From: CBDTTM01 sp965363355
GTDB taxonomy: Bacteria > Bacillota > Negativicutes > Selenomonadales > Selenomonadaceae
Direction: 5' to 3'
NCBI GenBank assembly: GCA_965363355.1
Contig: CBDTTM010000113.1
Location: forward strand, 1-7,984
DNA: 7,984 nucleotides
Positions within the stretch are counted from its first letter, which is position 1. Each line of letters starts with the position of its first letter. Shown here piece after piece: positions 1 through 6,940 of the stretch. Under the pieces are notes generated by a model. It saw nothing but the letters and a program-made list of their open reading frames with translations, was not told where the DNA came from and searched no databases. The position numbers and the translations under genes were made by a program.

Positions 1-2
1 AA

Positions 3-30
3 AGTCCGGATGAGTTTTCTCATCCGGACT
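3..30 (-). terminator. Hairpin, likely terminator of the DhaL/FakA-like gene
   Basis: A perfect 12-bp inverted repeat (AGTCCGGATGAG / CTCATCCGGACT) surrounds a 4-base loop. It lies about 50 bp past the stop codon of the minus-strand gene at 81-1370. Read on the minus strand the stem is followed by TTT and then the window ends, so the full length of the T tract cannot be judged. On the plus strand no T tract follows, which favours minus-strand use. A weaker 6-bp hairpin (AAAGAG/CTCTTT, 48-63) lies between the stop codon and this stem. Confidence 0.7.
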
Positions 31-80
31 AGACCACAACATTTGACAAAGAGCCTGCTCTTTTATCTATCCATATATAT

Positions 81-1370
81 TTATTCAGACAGGACCGACT
101 GCATTTTTTTGGCTAAGTCAGTGAACTCAGCTCCTCTTTGATAAACAGACAGCGCTTTGACCTGCTCTGCCGCTGACCCCACATCCAAAACTGCAATACG
201 ATCGCCAAGAATCCGCTTCACCTGACGCAAAACTAGGTTTAGGGACTTACTATTGGGCAAGAATATATATTTATCAGCTAAATCACTATGCACCGCATTG
301 ACAAAATCGCCAACGGACGGACTCGAACCTGCATCGCTTTCAATGATGACCGTCGCACCGAGTTCTTGCAATTCTTCAGCGACTGCCTCGCTACCAGCTA
401 CTGCCAATACGGCAACGGGTTCGCTCACTTCATCAAGCGGCTCTGAAACATGGCTCTCAGCTATATTATCAATCACGACCGAATGAATACGCCCCCAGCC
501 AAGCGTTTGTTCAATTACAAGTCCGGGATGATCCGTATGCAGATGAATCCTTAGGTGATTTGCCTTTTTCTTTACAATGACCAAACTGCCAAAACCATTT
601 AAAACGCGCTCTACGTCATAGGCATCTGCCTTGGATTCATCGAGCGAAACCGTCAGGCAATACGCCCTTATGAGATCGTTTTTCGGGTCTGGCACTTCAT
701 ATGTTTTTTTGAATCCCGTCGAAAAGCTCAGCGACGGCGAAACAAAATTTCCATCCAGACCTTTGATACAGCCCTGTAAAAAAACCATCACTGCCTTGCC
801 GCCGACATCATCGGTGGCTGTTTCCGTTTTGACTTTCTCGATGGAAACCGTCCCCGCCTTAATAGCAGCCGCCAAGATTTCTGAAATCGGCAAGTCAGAA
901 CGCACGGCTTGATAAGCCCCCTTGGCTACGGCTCTAGCAATTGTGATAATCGGCCGTTCTTTTTCATCAGGGATCGCTCTTTGCGCGTAAAGTATGCCAT
1001 ATTGAAACGCTTTACCAAATACAGACGATGTCGCATCATGCTTTCCAGCAAGCCCCTTGGCTATTCCGCGCAGCATCTGCGCCAAAACTACTCCGGCATT
1101 GCCTCTGGCACCTAAAATAGCCGCATTGGCAATCCGTTTGGACAATCCGCCGATTCCTTCATCTTTGGCATCGACCAGCGCAGCCGCAGCCGCCCCCATC
1201 GTCCGTAAAATATTCGTGCCAACAGCACCATTATCTGACAAAGATGCCGCATCCAGCTGATTCAGATTTTCATATTCCAACAGAAACTCGCTGTATGCGC
1301 CTGTTATCATTCGCCTAAAATCGCCGCCTGTGATCACTTCTTTATTGCCAGTCATCTCTATCACACCCAA
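81..1370 (-). CDS. Degenerate DhaL/FakA-like (DAK2 plus DegV-like domain) protein, probable pseudokinase
   Basis: The protein has 429 residues. Its family, FakA/YloV, phosphorylates fatty acids carried by FakB (DegV) proteins using an N-terminal DhaL-type kinase domain. Visible parts: a DhaL-like all-alpha domain at about 17-205 with a well-kept GARGNAGVV segment (88-96) and a DVGGKA segment (188-193); a middle domain at about 230-305 that keeps Cys238 and the His-x-His pair 276/278, matching the metal site described for FakA; and a DegV-like part at about 317-405. Two features point to loss of kinase activity. The usual DGDTGTN metal motif reads NGAVGTN (47-53), so both aspartates are gone, and the later EGTILTV-type segment reads ERPIITI (138-144). 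The C-terminus is also short: full-length FakA proteins have about 550 residues, and here the last ~130 residues are missing. The start is taken as TTG at 1370, which has AAGGA five bases upstream; an ATG at 1355 is the alternative. The function is unknown: it may be a regulator or a fatty-acid-binding relic. Homology is confident, lack of activity is inferred. Confidence 0.85.
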   Translation of the reverse strand: MGVIEMTGNKEVITGGDFRRMITGAYSEFLLEYENLNQLDAASLSDNGAVGTNILRTMGAAAAALVDAKDEGIGGLSKRIANAAILGARGNAGVVLAQMLRGIAKGLAGKHDATSSVFGKAFQYGILYAQRAIPDEKERPIITIARAVAKGAYQAVRSDLPISEILAAAIKAGTVSIEKVKTETATDDVGGKAVMVFLQGCIKGLDGNFVSPSLSFSTGFKKTYEVPDPKNDLIRAYCLTVSLDESKADAYDVERVLNGFGSLVIVKKKANHLRIHLHTDHPGLVIEQTLGWGRIHSVVIDNIAESHVSEPLDEVSEPVAVLAVAGSEAVAEELQELGATVIIESDAGSSPSVGDFVNAVHSDLADKYIFLPNSKSLNLVLRQVKRILGDRIAVLDVGSAAEQVKALSVYQRGAEFTDLAKKMQSVLSE

Positions 1371-1374
1371 TCAT

Positions 1375-1380
1375 TTCCTT
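1375..1380 (-). promoter_or_regulatory. Ribosome-binding site supporting a TTG start
   Basis: On the minus strand the sequence reads AAAAAGGAAATGATTG. The AAGGA lies five bases before the TTG at 1370. The in-frame ATG at 1355 has only a weak GGGTG-type match before it. This favours the TTG, but does not exclude the ATG. Confidence 0.5.
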
Positions 1381-1538
1381 TTTATGATACAGTTTCATTG
1401 TACTAAATTTCCCATCATAAATCCACCTTTCCCCGTTCTTGCTTGCACTCTCTTTGACTTTTTTTCCTGCAGCAGAAAGGAATCTCCACTAAAATCCGCG
1501 AACTATAAGAAGTATGTATAAGATTAATTTGCCAGGAT

Positions 1539-1544
1539 AAGGAG
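1539..1544 (+). promoter_or_regulatory. Ribosome-binding site of the FtsA-like gene
   Basis: AAGGAG lies seven bases before the ATG at 1552. It fixes the start of the long plus-strand gene and shows that its basic N-terminal extension is translated. Confidence 0.8.
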
Positions 1545-1551
1545 ACGTACT

Positions 1552-3831
1552 ATGTCTGCAAAAACAAATAGAAATTCTTTCCAGCGAAACCAAGTAAGAA
1601 AAAATAGAAATCATCCAGCGGTTCCTGCAAAAACAGAAGTACAGCCGCAAGTTCCAGTAGCCGCCATTGCCGAAAACAAAGACCTGCTCTTCTCCCTCGA
1701 CATCGGCACTCGCAGCGTCATCGGTATTGTAGCCGAAAACAAAGACAATGAACTGCACATCATTGCGACACATCGTCAAGAACATAAGACAAGAGCTATG
1801 CTTGACGGTCAAATCCATGATGTTCCGCAAGTAGCTGCCGTCTTAGAAAGCGTTAAAAGTGAACTCGAAAAGAAAACTGGCCCACTAAAACATGTAGCCG
1901 TAGCAGCTGCTGGACGTGCCCTTTATACGATGACCGCCGAAGTTGAACAAGAAGTCCTCGAAACCATTACAGCAGAACAAGAACGGGCCTTGGAATTTGC
2001 TGGTGTGCAAGCAGCCCAGCACAAACTGGCACTTTCAAAGACCATTGAAGACCCGACGCTTTACTACTGCGTCGGTTACAGCACCGTTAAGTTCGAACTT
2101 GACGGAACGCAGCTCAAGTCCTTGATTGGACAGCGCGGCAAACTAGCTTCTGCCACTGTCATCGCGACGTTCCTGCCTCGACAGGTCATCGACTCCATGC
2201 AGTCAGCACTGCAAGCCTGCTCGCTCGAAATGAAAGCCTTGACCTTAGAGCCGATTGCTGCCATCAACGTCTTGATTCCACCGACGATGCGTCATCTGAA
2301 TCTAGTACTCGTCGATATCGGCGCCGGAACCTCCGATGTCGCGATTACAAAAGACGGCGCTGTCATCGCTTACGGCATGGTTCCACTAGCCGGTGATGAA
2401 ATCACCGAAGCCATCTCACAAAATTATCTGCTTGATTTCAATGTCGCCGAACACGTAAAACGCAGTGTAGCTAACAACACCAGTGAAAAAATCAAATTCC
2501 GTGATATTTTGGCAATCGATTACGAATTGACTCCAGATGAAATCATCCAAAGCATCCAGCCAAACATCGCTAATCTGGCAGATGCCATCGCCAAACAAAT
2601 CATTGAACTCAACGGGGAAGCCCCGCAAGCTGTCTTGCTCGTCGGCGGTGGATCCTTGACTCCTCATCTGCCGGAATACGTAGCAGAAGCCTTATCCCTG
2701 CCAGCACCTCGCGTTGCAGTTAGGCGCCCAGATACCATAGATGGTATCGTATCCATACCTAAAGAGCTCAAAGCACCGGATGCCGTGACTCCTTTAGGTA
2801 TCCTCAAAATAGCCTCCCTGAACACGCTGCATTTCTTATCCGTATACGTCAATGATAAAGAATACAGTCTCTTCAACTTCCGTGATCTGACCGTATCGGA
2901 TGCGCTGCTCACCAGCGGTCTTCACCTAAAGAAGCTCAATGGCAAACCAGGCCTTGGCATCATGGTCACGATCAACGGTGAAAGCAAATCGATTCGCGGA
3001 ACGATGGGCACACCAGCGCAACTGACACTCGATGGTGAAACTACAACTTTGGATGCACCGATTAAAAGCGGCAGTAAAATAAGCGTAACTCCCGGAATTG
3101 ACGGTTGTGCACCAAAAGTCTTTTTGCGCGATTACGTATCCTTGCCACCGGCAAAGTCACTTTATATCAATGGTGAGAGCTTCGAAATCACACCACAGCT
3201 TCTAGTCAACAATCAGCCTTGTGATTTATCCTATGAACTCAAAGACAATGATGAAATCACGTATCGCGAAACCAAAAATGCCGGAGAAATTCTCCGCAGT
3301 GCAAAATACGAACCTGCCGGTCGCAGATTCAATTACACGATCAATGGCAAACCTTCGCACTATAACAGCACACCAGAAATACAGCGCAATGGAGAAAACA
3401 TCACCTTGTCCACCCCGCTTGAAGAACACGATGAAATTGACTTCATCGAGGCCAAACCACCGAAACTTGGCGAAGTCCTCGATATATCCGAGCTAGAAAC
3501 ACATATGCTCATTTTGTTTAACAAGACAGAATGCAAGATTCCTTGCGCTAGTTGTGAAGTCAAAGTCAACGGACATGCAGCCAATACGAATACCATTATT
3601 CGCGATGGCAGCGACATCACCTATAGCCGTTCTGATAACAAGGCAACAATTGTGAGCGATGTACTTTTGGCAGCTGAATTCCAGCCGCCTTCGGCCCTGA
3701 GCAAAGTGACTTTCCAAATTCTAGTCAACGGCGCCCCAGCTGAATTCACGGCTCCCGTGAAAAACGGGGACAGCATCGATGTTGTCTTGACGCCGATAAA
3801 TGAACCCACATCAGCCCCTATACACAGCTGA
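1552..3831 (+). CDS. FtsA-like actin-fold ATPase with C-terminal beta-rich repeat region
   Basis: The protein has 759 residues. Residues 1-45 form a basic, Gln/Pro-rich extension with no signal peptide, so the protein is probably cytoplasmic. Residues 46-420 are an FtsA/PilM-type actin fold: phosphate-1 motif LDIGTRSVIGIV (49-60), phosphate-2 motif VDIGAGTSDVAI (254-265) and adenosine motif LLVGGGSLTPHLPE (362-375). An FtsA-type 1C subdomain is likely at about 85-165. Such proteins bind ATP and polymerise or act as membrane adaptors, FtsA itself tethering FtsZ. The rest (425-759) is not found in ordinary FtsA, which has about 420 residues. It shows about five degenerate repeats, each built around an ING or VNG turn and a later N/G-D-x-I strand. 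The C-terminal amphipathic membrane helix of FtsA is not evident; the protein ends in a Pro/Ser-rich tail. The gene is single, with its own AAGGAG site, and ends in tandem TGA codons before a strong terminator. FtsA-domain proteins of this long form occur in Firmicutes besides the true cell-division FtsA, so I do not name it ftsA. The ATPase fold is confident, the cellular role is unknown. Confidence 0.87.
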   Translation: MSAKTNRNSFQRNQVRKNRNHPAVPAKTEVQPQVPVAAIAENKDLLFSLDIGTRSVIGIVAENKDNELHIIATHRQEHKTRAMLDGQIHDVPQVAAVLESVKSELEKKTGPLKHVAVAAAGRALYTMTAEVEQEVLETITAEQERALEFAGVQAAQHKLALSKTIEDPTLYYCVGYSTVKFELDGTQLKSLIGQRGKLASATVIATFLPRQVIDSMQSALQACSLEMKALTLEPIAAINVLIPPTMRHLNLVLVDIGAGTSDVAITKDGAVIAYGMVPLAGDEITEAISQNYLLDFNVAEHVKRSVANNTSEKIKFRDILAIDYELTPDEIIQSIQPNIANLADAIAKQIIELNGEAPQAVLLVGGGSLTPHLPEYVAEALSLPAPRVAVRRPDTIDGIVSIPKELKAPDAVTPLGILKIASLNTLHFLSVYVNDKEYSLFNFRDLTVSDALLTSGLHLKKLNGKPGLGIMVTINGESKSIRGTMGTPAQLTLDGETTTLDAPIKSGSKISVTPGIDGCAPKVFLRDYVSLPPAKSLYINGESFEITPQLLVNNQPCDLSYELKDNDEITYRETKNAGEILRSAKYEPAGRRFNYTINGKPSHYNSTPEIQRNGENITLSTPLEEHDEIDFIEAKPPKLGEVLDISELETHMLILFNKTECKIPCASCEVKVNGHAANTNTIIRDGSDITYSRSDNKATIVSDVLLAAEFQPPSALSKVTFQILVNGAPAEFTAPVKNGDSIDVVLTPINEPTSAPIHS
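2890..3789 (+). repeat. Degenerate protein repeats encoded in the FtsA-like gene
   Basis: Residues about 447-746 of the FtsA-like protein can be laid out as five units of roughly 50-68 residues. The units begin near TVSDALL (447), PKVFLRDY (521), NAGEILRS (576), KLGEVLDI (638) and IVSDVLLA (700). Most then carry an ING/VNG turn (474-476, 539-541, 597-599, 672-674, 725-727), and all close with a motif such as KSGSKISV, KDNDEITY, EEHDEIDF, RDGSDITY or KNGDSIDV. The pattern suggests small beta-grasp-like or similar all-beta modules. This was aligned by eye; the fold is an inference, and unit borders may shift by several residues. Confidence 0.55.
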
Positions 3832-3840
3832 TGATTTTAA

Positions 3841-3878
3841 CAAAAAGCAGGATGTTCGATTGAACATCCTGCTTTTTG
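3841..3878. terminator. Bidirectional intrinsic terminator between convergent genes
   Basis: A perfect 17-bp inverted repeat at 3841-3857 and 3862-3878 (CAAAAAGCAGGATGTTC and its complement) encloses a GATT loop. The stem has an A run on its left flank and a T run on its right flank, so it presents a GC-containing stem followed by U residues in either direction. It lies 9 bp after the FtsA-like stop codon and 48 bp after the hydrolase stop codon on the other strand. It should end both transcripts. Confidence 0.9.
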
Positions 3879-3926
3879 TTTGCTAAAATATATTTTCCAT
3901 CACATTTCGCGTCTGATTTTCTCGTC

Positions 3927-4916
3927 TCATTTCGCTGCAAAATACTCATAGGCATCCACGACATCCAAAAATGCCCCATCAAAACCTTGCTGCAACAATT
4001 GATCGAGGTACGAATCCTTTGTCCCATAGAGGATTTGATGCCATTGCTGCATCCAGTACTTCACTTTAAAATTGCCTTCCCAGTCCCCGTTTTCGGCATC
4101 GATCCAGTCCGGATGCGCCTTGTCCCATTCCGGCTTCCAGTAAGAGCGATAATTTTCAGCCTCACCCACACTCATATAAGACACGACTAGACGCTTGGCT
4201 CCGTTTCCTTTGATCTTCAATGAAAGAACATCTTGTGGGCTAAGCGGCTCTCCATTATACATCATGTCAATGATGAGCAAATCATAATTCGTATTCTTCA
4301 AAGCCGACAAATATGCTTCTTTGCTTTTGAATTGTTCTGGATTCAATAACACAAGATAATTCTTTACATCTTGCAGCGTACGACAATCTGCCGCATTCTC
4401 ATCTTTGATTTGCCCTGGAATTGAATCCAACTGGCGATGTTCTGCAACAAAACCAACAAAACCCGCTTCACGATTTTTTTTATAGGAACGCTCTCTATAT
4501 TCCCGCGTCGAACAATAATCTATATTGAAAATCGGCAAATTTTTTTCTTTAGGACGTTGCAATAATTCCAGTCTGTAATTTTGTTCATCCTTAGGCGTCG
4601 GGTTATTATCACGCATGTCCCAGCCATAAAAATAGTCTTCCATAAGAATGCCATCAATTGAAGCCAGCGCCCGATCTGCACAAGAACTCTCTAGTCCATC
4701 CCCCGCCGAAAAGATCCCAAGCCCATTGTTGCTGATAAATAAAAAATCCGGATTTTCTTTTTTTGCATAAGAATGCATTCCATCAATAAGATTGACCATT
4801 TCGGCTTTATAGTTGATACTGCGCCTGTCTGCCAGAGCCATTACTTTATGAAATTGAAAAACGCCCGTCGTCAAGCATACTAAGATCATTAAGATCAAGA
4901 CCATTCTCTTTTTCAT
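3927..4916 (-). CDS. Exported TM1410/GH114-type glycoside hydrolase, Pel-associated
   Basis: The protein has 329 residues. Residues 1-29 are a signal peptide (Lys/Arg, hydrophobic run, AxA site ALA at 27-29), so it acts outside the cytoplasmic membrane. The remaining ~300 residues match one TIM-barrel of the MJ1477/TM1410 family, related to GH114 endo-alpha-1,4-polygalactosaminidases and to the hydrolase domain of PelA. Family signatures: YDLLIIDMM (211-219), SYMSVGEAENYRSYW (246-260, Glu252 a likely catalytic acid), WEGNFKVKYW (279-288) and FDGAFLDVVDAYEYF (312-326, with Asp313, 318 and 321). The segments usual for the second half of the barrel, NPDFLFISNNG (55-65), IDGILMEDYFYGW (87-99) and NIDYC (131-135), come first, so the order is circularly permuted. 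It probably trims or frees galactosamine-containing polysaccharide. No deacetylase domain is present, unlike Pseudomonas PelA. It is last in the operon, 16 bp after the barrel gene. The ATG at 4916 was chosen because the signal peptide begins there; upstream in-frame codons overlap the barrel gene. The ribosome site is weak (GGGG six bases away, AAGGA thirteen), so translation may be coupled. Confidence 0.85.
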   Translation of the reverse strand: MKKRMVLILMILVCLTTGVFQFHKVMALADRRSINYKAEMVNLIDGMHSYAKKENPDFLFISNNGLGIFSAGDGLESSCADRALASIDGILMEDYFYGWDMRDNNPTPKDEQNYRLELLQRPKEKNLPIFNIDYCSTREYRERSYKKNREAGFVGFVAEHRQLDSIPGQIKDENAADCRTLQDVKNYLVLLNPEQFKSKEAYLSALKNTNYDLLIIDMMYNGEPLSPQDVLSLKIKGNGAKRLVVSYMSVGEAENYRSYWKPEWDKAHPDWIDAENGDWEGNFKVKYWMQQWHQILYGTKDSYLDQLLQQGFDGAFLDVVDAYEYFAAK

Positions 4917-4932
4917 ACAACGCCCCGATTCC

Positions 4933-6927
4933 TTAAAAATTTCTGTTCCATAACAGATTGGCACCCCAGCCATTATAATTGTCAGCGATATTATCCTTAA
5001 TGACATAACGCTCCAAATATAATGAAATGCTGTTTTTCTCATTTATCTTTTCTTCATAACCGACAAGCAAAGAAACGCGATGGCGATTGTCCGAATACAT
5101 ATTGGTCAGCGGATTATAGCTGTATCCATCCGAACGCGCATAATTTCCTAAGATACGCAAGGTGCGCTCCGGCGTAATCTGATGTGACATGCCAAGGCCA
5201 AAATATTGGCGACGAACATCGCTGTTTGGTTCTAGCGTTCCACTTAGATAATCGGTCGCCCCCGTAAAGGAAAATCCAGCATAGCCCTCAAAAGCATTCT
5301 TTTTCGAAAAAGATTTTTCATAATATGACTCAAAACCAATTTGTCGCCCTTCCGTATACTGTAGGCCATTTTCATCGGTCCGGCCTGTATCCGTAAAAAA
5401 CAATCGACCCATGAATTTTTTGTTTTGCTCCGCATGGAGATACGTGAGGTTTTGCGTCAAAAGATTCCCTGGATCGATTCTTGCTCCCGGAATATTTTTT
5501 GTGTATTCATAACTGCCTCTTACGGCATAAGAAGCATCCCATATCAAGCTGTCTACATCTGTGATATGCTTTGTGACCGTAATCCCCGGTGCCCAGTTCC
5601 AACCCTCGCCAAAACGGGTAAACCGAGCGAGATCATCCGGCACAACAGCATTGTTGTATATCGCTGATTTTCCTGTTGGCAAATTGACATCCATACGATA
5701 GCGAACGTCATATTTTTTATGGGCATTGAGCCGACTGATTCCAAGCTGCGCGTCGGTCCAACCAGAAAAGCTCCCCTGATCAAGTCCTGTATCCGAAGAA
5801 ACATACCCTGAGCTCAGCGATATATCGATATTTTTATGGCGGTCTGCCGAATTGAACTCAACCGGTAAATACGTTTGATGGCCGCGTTCTCTGCCTCTCC
5901 AAGTATACATTTCAAGGCCGGTCTGCGCAGATTCCCCCTCACCAAAATAAGTCAAAGTATCCACTGCACTCTTATAGGAAAGCTCTGCTGATTTTTCTGT
6001 ATCTACAGCGATTTCCAGATTCGCTTTGACTTCTTTCTTATTTAGCGCTGCGTCTTTCAAATCCTCTTGCGCACTCTTTAAATCTTCCTCATAAGTTTTC
6101 TGCTCCTGCTTTGCTTCAGCCAAAGACTGCCTTGCATCGGTTTCCTCTTGCTCAGCATCGCTTTTTTCCTCTTGCAAATCGGCCAGTTGATCGTTCATAT
6201 CGATAAGTTCATCTTGTGTCGAATCCACCGCATCATTTAACTCATCTACTTTGTCAGCAGCATCTGTGGATGCATCCACATCGCCAGCTTGCCCGGTGCC
6301 AGCATCCGCCTCACCGAATTCTTGTTCCACCTGGCTCAGATATTCCTCTGCATAATCAATGCGATTGAGCGCTGCTGCAATTTGCTCGCTTCGGTTCTGC
6401 CCGGTTGCCGCAGTTCCATTATTTGATGCTGTCCCTGCGGACAGTTTTTCTTTTTGGGCTTCCGCTTCCATTTCAGACAACTGTTTTTGCAATTGATCCA
6501 ATTGGCTCTGCACAGACTCGATATTAGGCAAAAAATCAGCTACAGCTTGCTGGCTGGCTATCGCCTTTTTTGTCTTCGCCGCAGCCTCCGCCTTCAATTC
6601 CATTATATTTTTTTCATTGCTTTGCAGCAAATACTGGGCTTCTTTAACTGCTTTTTGTGCCTCAATGAAATTAAGGTCGGCGGTTTCTTTGTATTCTTTT
6701 GCCTCCAGCAAATCTTTTTTTGCATCTTCCAGGTCCTGCTTGGCCATCTGCATATCTTTTTGAGCCGTATGATATGCTTCTACCGATTCTGCTTCGTCGC
6801 GCATCGATTGGAAATTCGAACGGACATCGTGCAAAACATCGGTAGAAGCCGCTTCTGTCGCAACTGCAGGATAGACAAGCACCGTGGCTAACGACAAAAA
6901 CATCTGGCATTTCTTTTTCAACAACAT
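4933..6927 (-). CDS. Outer-membrane beta-barrel protein with periplasmic coiled coil, putative Pel export channel
   Basis: I do not recognise a named gene here; the architecture is clear. The 664-residue protein starts with a signal peptide (Lys3-Lys6, hydrophobic 9-23, likely cleavage near AVA or EAA at 21-27). Residues about 40-160 form a long Ala/Lys/Glu/Gln coiled coil. Residues 161-225 are a low-complexity Ala/Gly/Thr/Asp linker, and 226-325 a second acidic coiled coil. From about 337 the composition changes to alternating hydrophobic and aromatic strands rich in Gly, Tyr and Trp, for example DVRYRMDVNLP (407-417), LIWDASYAVRGSYEY (461-475), AFEGYAGFSFTG (545-556) and WGANLLWNRNF (654-664). 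I count roughly 14-16 strands, and the chain ends in Phe, the usual barrel-assembly signal. This predicts an outer membrane. It lies 13 bp after pelG and 16 bp before a GH114-type hydrolase, so a role as the outer-membrane pore for the polysaccharide is likely. PelB has TPR repeats plus a 16-strand barrel; here a coiled coil takes the place of the TPRs. Alternatively it is a structural tether or porin co-expressed with the operon. Barrel and coiled coil are confident; the Pel role is inferred. Confidence 0.82.
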   Translation of the reverse strand: MLLKKKCQMFLSLATVLVYPAVATEAASTDVLHDVRSNFQSMRDEAESVEAYHTAQKDMQMAKQDLEDAKKDLLEAKEYKETADLNFIEAQKAVKEAQYLLQSNEKNIMELKAEAAAKTKKAIASQQAVADFLPNIESVQSQLDQLQKQLSEMEAEAQKEKLSAGTASNNGTAATGQNRSEQIAAALNRIDYAEEYLSQVEQEFGEADAGTGQAGDVDASTDAADKVDELNDAVDSTQDELIDMNDQLADLQEEKSDAEQEETDARQSLAEAKQEQKTYEEDLKSAQEDLKDAALNKKEVKANLEIAVDTEKSAELSYKSAVDTLTYFGEGESAQTGLEMYTWRGRERGHQTYLPVEFNSADRHKNIDISLSSGYVSSDTGLDQGSFSGWTDAQLGISRLNAHKKYDVRYRMDVNLPTGKSAIYNNAVVPDDLARFTRFGEGWNWAPGITVTKHITDVDSLIWDASYAVRGSYEYTKNIPGARIDPGNLLTQNLTYLHAEQNKKFMGRLFFTDTGRTDENGLQYTEGRQIGFESYYEKSFSKKNAFEGYAGFSFTGATDYLSGTLEPNSDVRRQYFGLGMSHQITPERTLRILGNYARSDGYSYNPLTNMYSDNRHRVSLLVGYEEKINEKNSISLYLERYVIKDNIADNYNGWGANLLWNRNF

Positions 6928-6940
6928 TTGATCACCCCCA
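6928..6940 (-). promoter_or_regulatory. Ribosome-binding site deciding the start of the barrel gene
   Basis: The 13 bases between the pelG stop codon and the ATG at 6927 read TGGGGGTGATCAA. GGTGATC within it is an extended match to the complement of the 16S rRNA 3' end, at a normal distance from the ATG. This selects MLLKKK as the N-terminus over an in-frame ATG at 6960 that lies inside pelG. The chosen start also gives a proper signal peptide. Confidence 0.85.

Larger units (their letters stand above)
1371..1551. promoter_or_regulatory. Divergent intergenic promoter region
   Basis: This 181-bp gap separates the divergently transcribed DhaL-like and FtsA-like genes, so it should carry a promoter for each. 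On the minus strand a TACAAT (plus-strand positions 1397-1402) is a fair -10 hexamer about 27-32 bp before the TTG start, but its -35 match is weak. On the plus strand the TATAAG/TAAGAT sequence around 1517-1524 is a possible -10 without a clear -35. A TTGACT at 1454-1459 has no good -10 at normal spacing. No operator palindrome or riboswitch-like structure was recognised. The existence of promoters follows from gene layout; the exact hexamers are guesses. Confidence 0.35.

Noticed and set aside
43..48. A perfect TTGACA -35 hexamer on the plus strand
   Set aside because: There is no -10 hexamer at 16-18 bp spacing, and it would drive transcription antisense into the DhaL-like gene. It is likely chance.
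1489..1830. A 113-residue minus-strand open frame over the start of the FtsA-like gene
   Set aside because: It runs antisense to a confident gene with a good ribosome site, and has no recognisable domain.
4917..5042. A longer N-terminus for the hydrolase (42 extra residues, start at 5042)
   Set aside because: The extra part overlaps the end of the barrel gene in another frame and would bury the clear signal peptide that begins at 4916.
6025..6810. Possible DNA tandem repeat in the coiled-coil coding region
   Set aside because: The repetition is at the level of amino-acid composition (Ala, Lys, Glu, Gln, Asp heptads). No regular nucleotide period was seen by eye.
6454..6891. A 145-residue plus-strand open frame opposite the coiled-coil coding region
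   Set aside because: It is rich in Phe, Leu and Cys because it is the complement of Lys/Glu/Ala-rich codons. It has no plausible ribosome site or domain, so it is a shadow frame.
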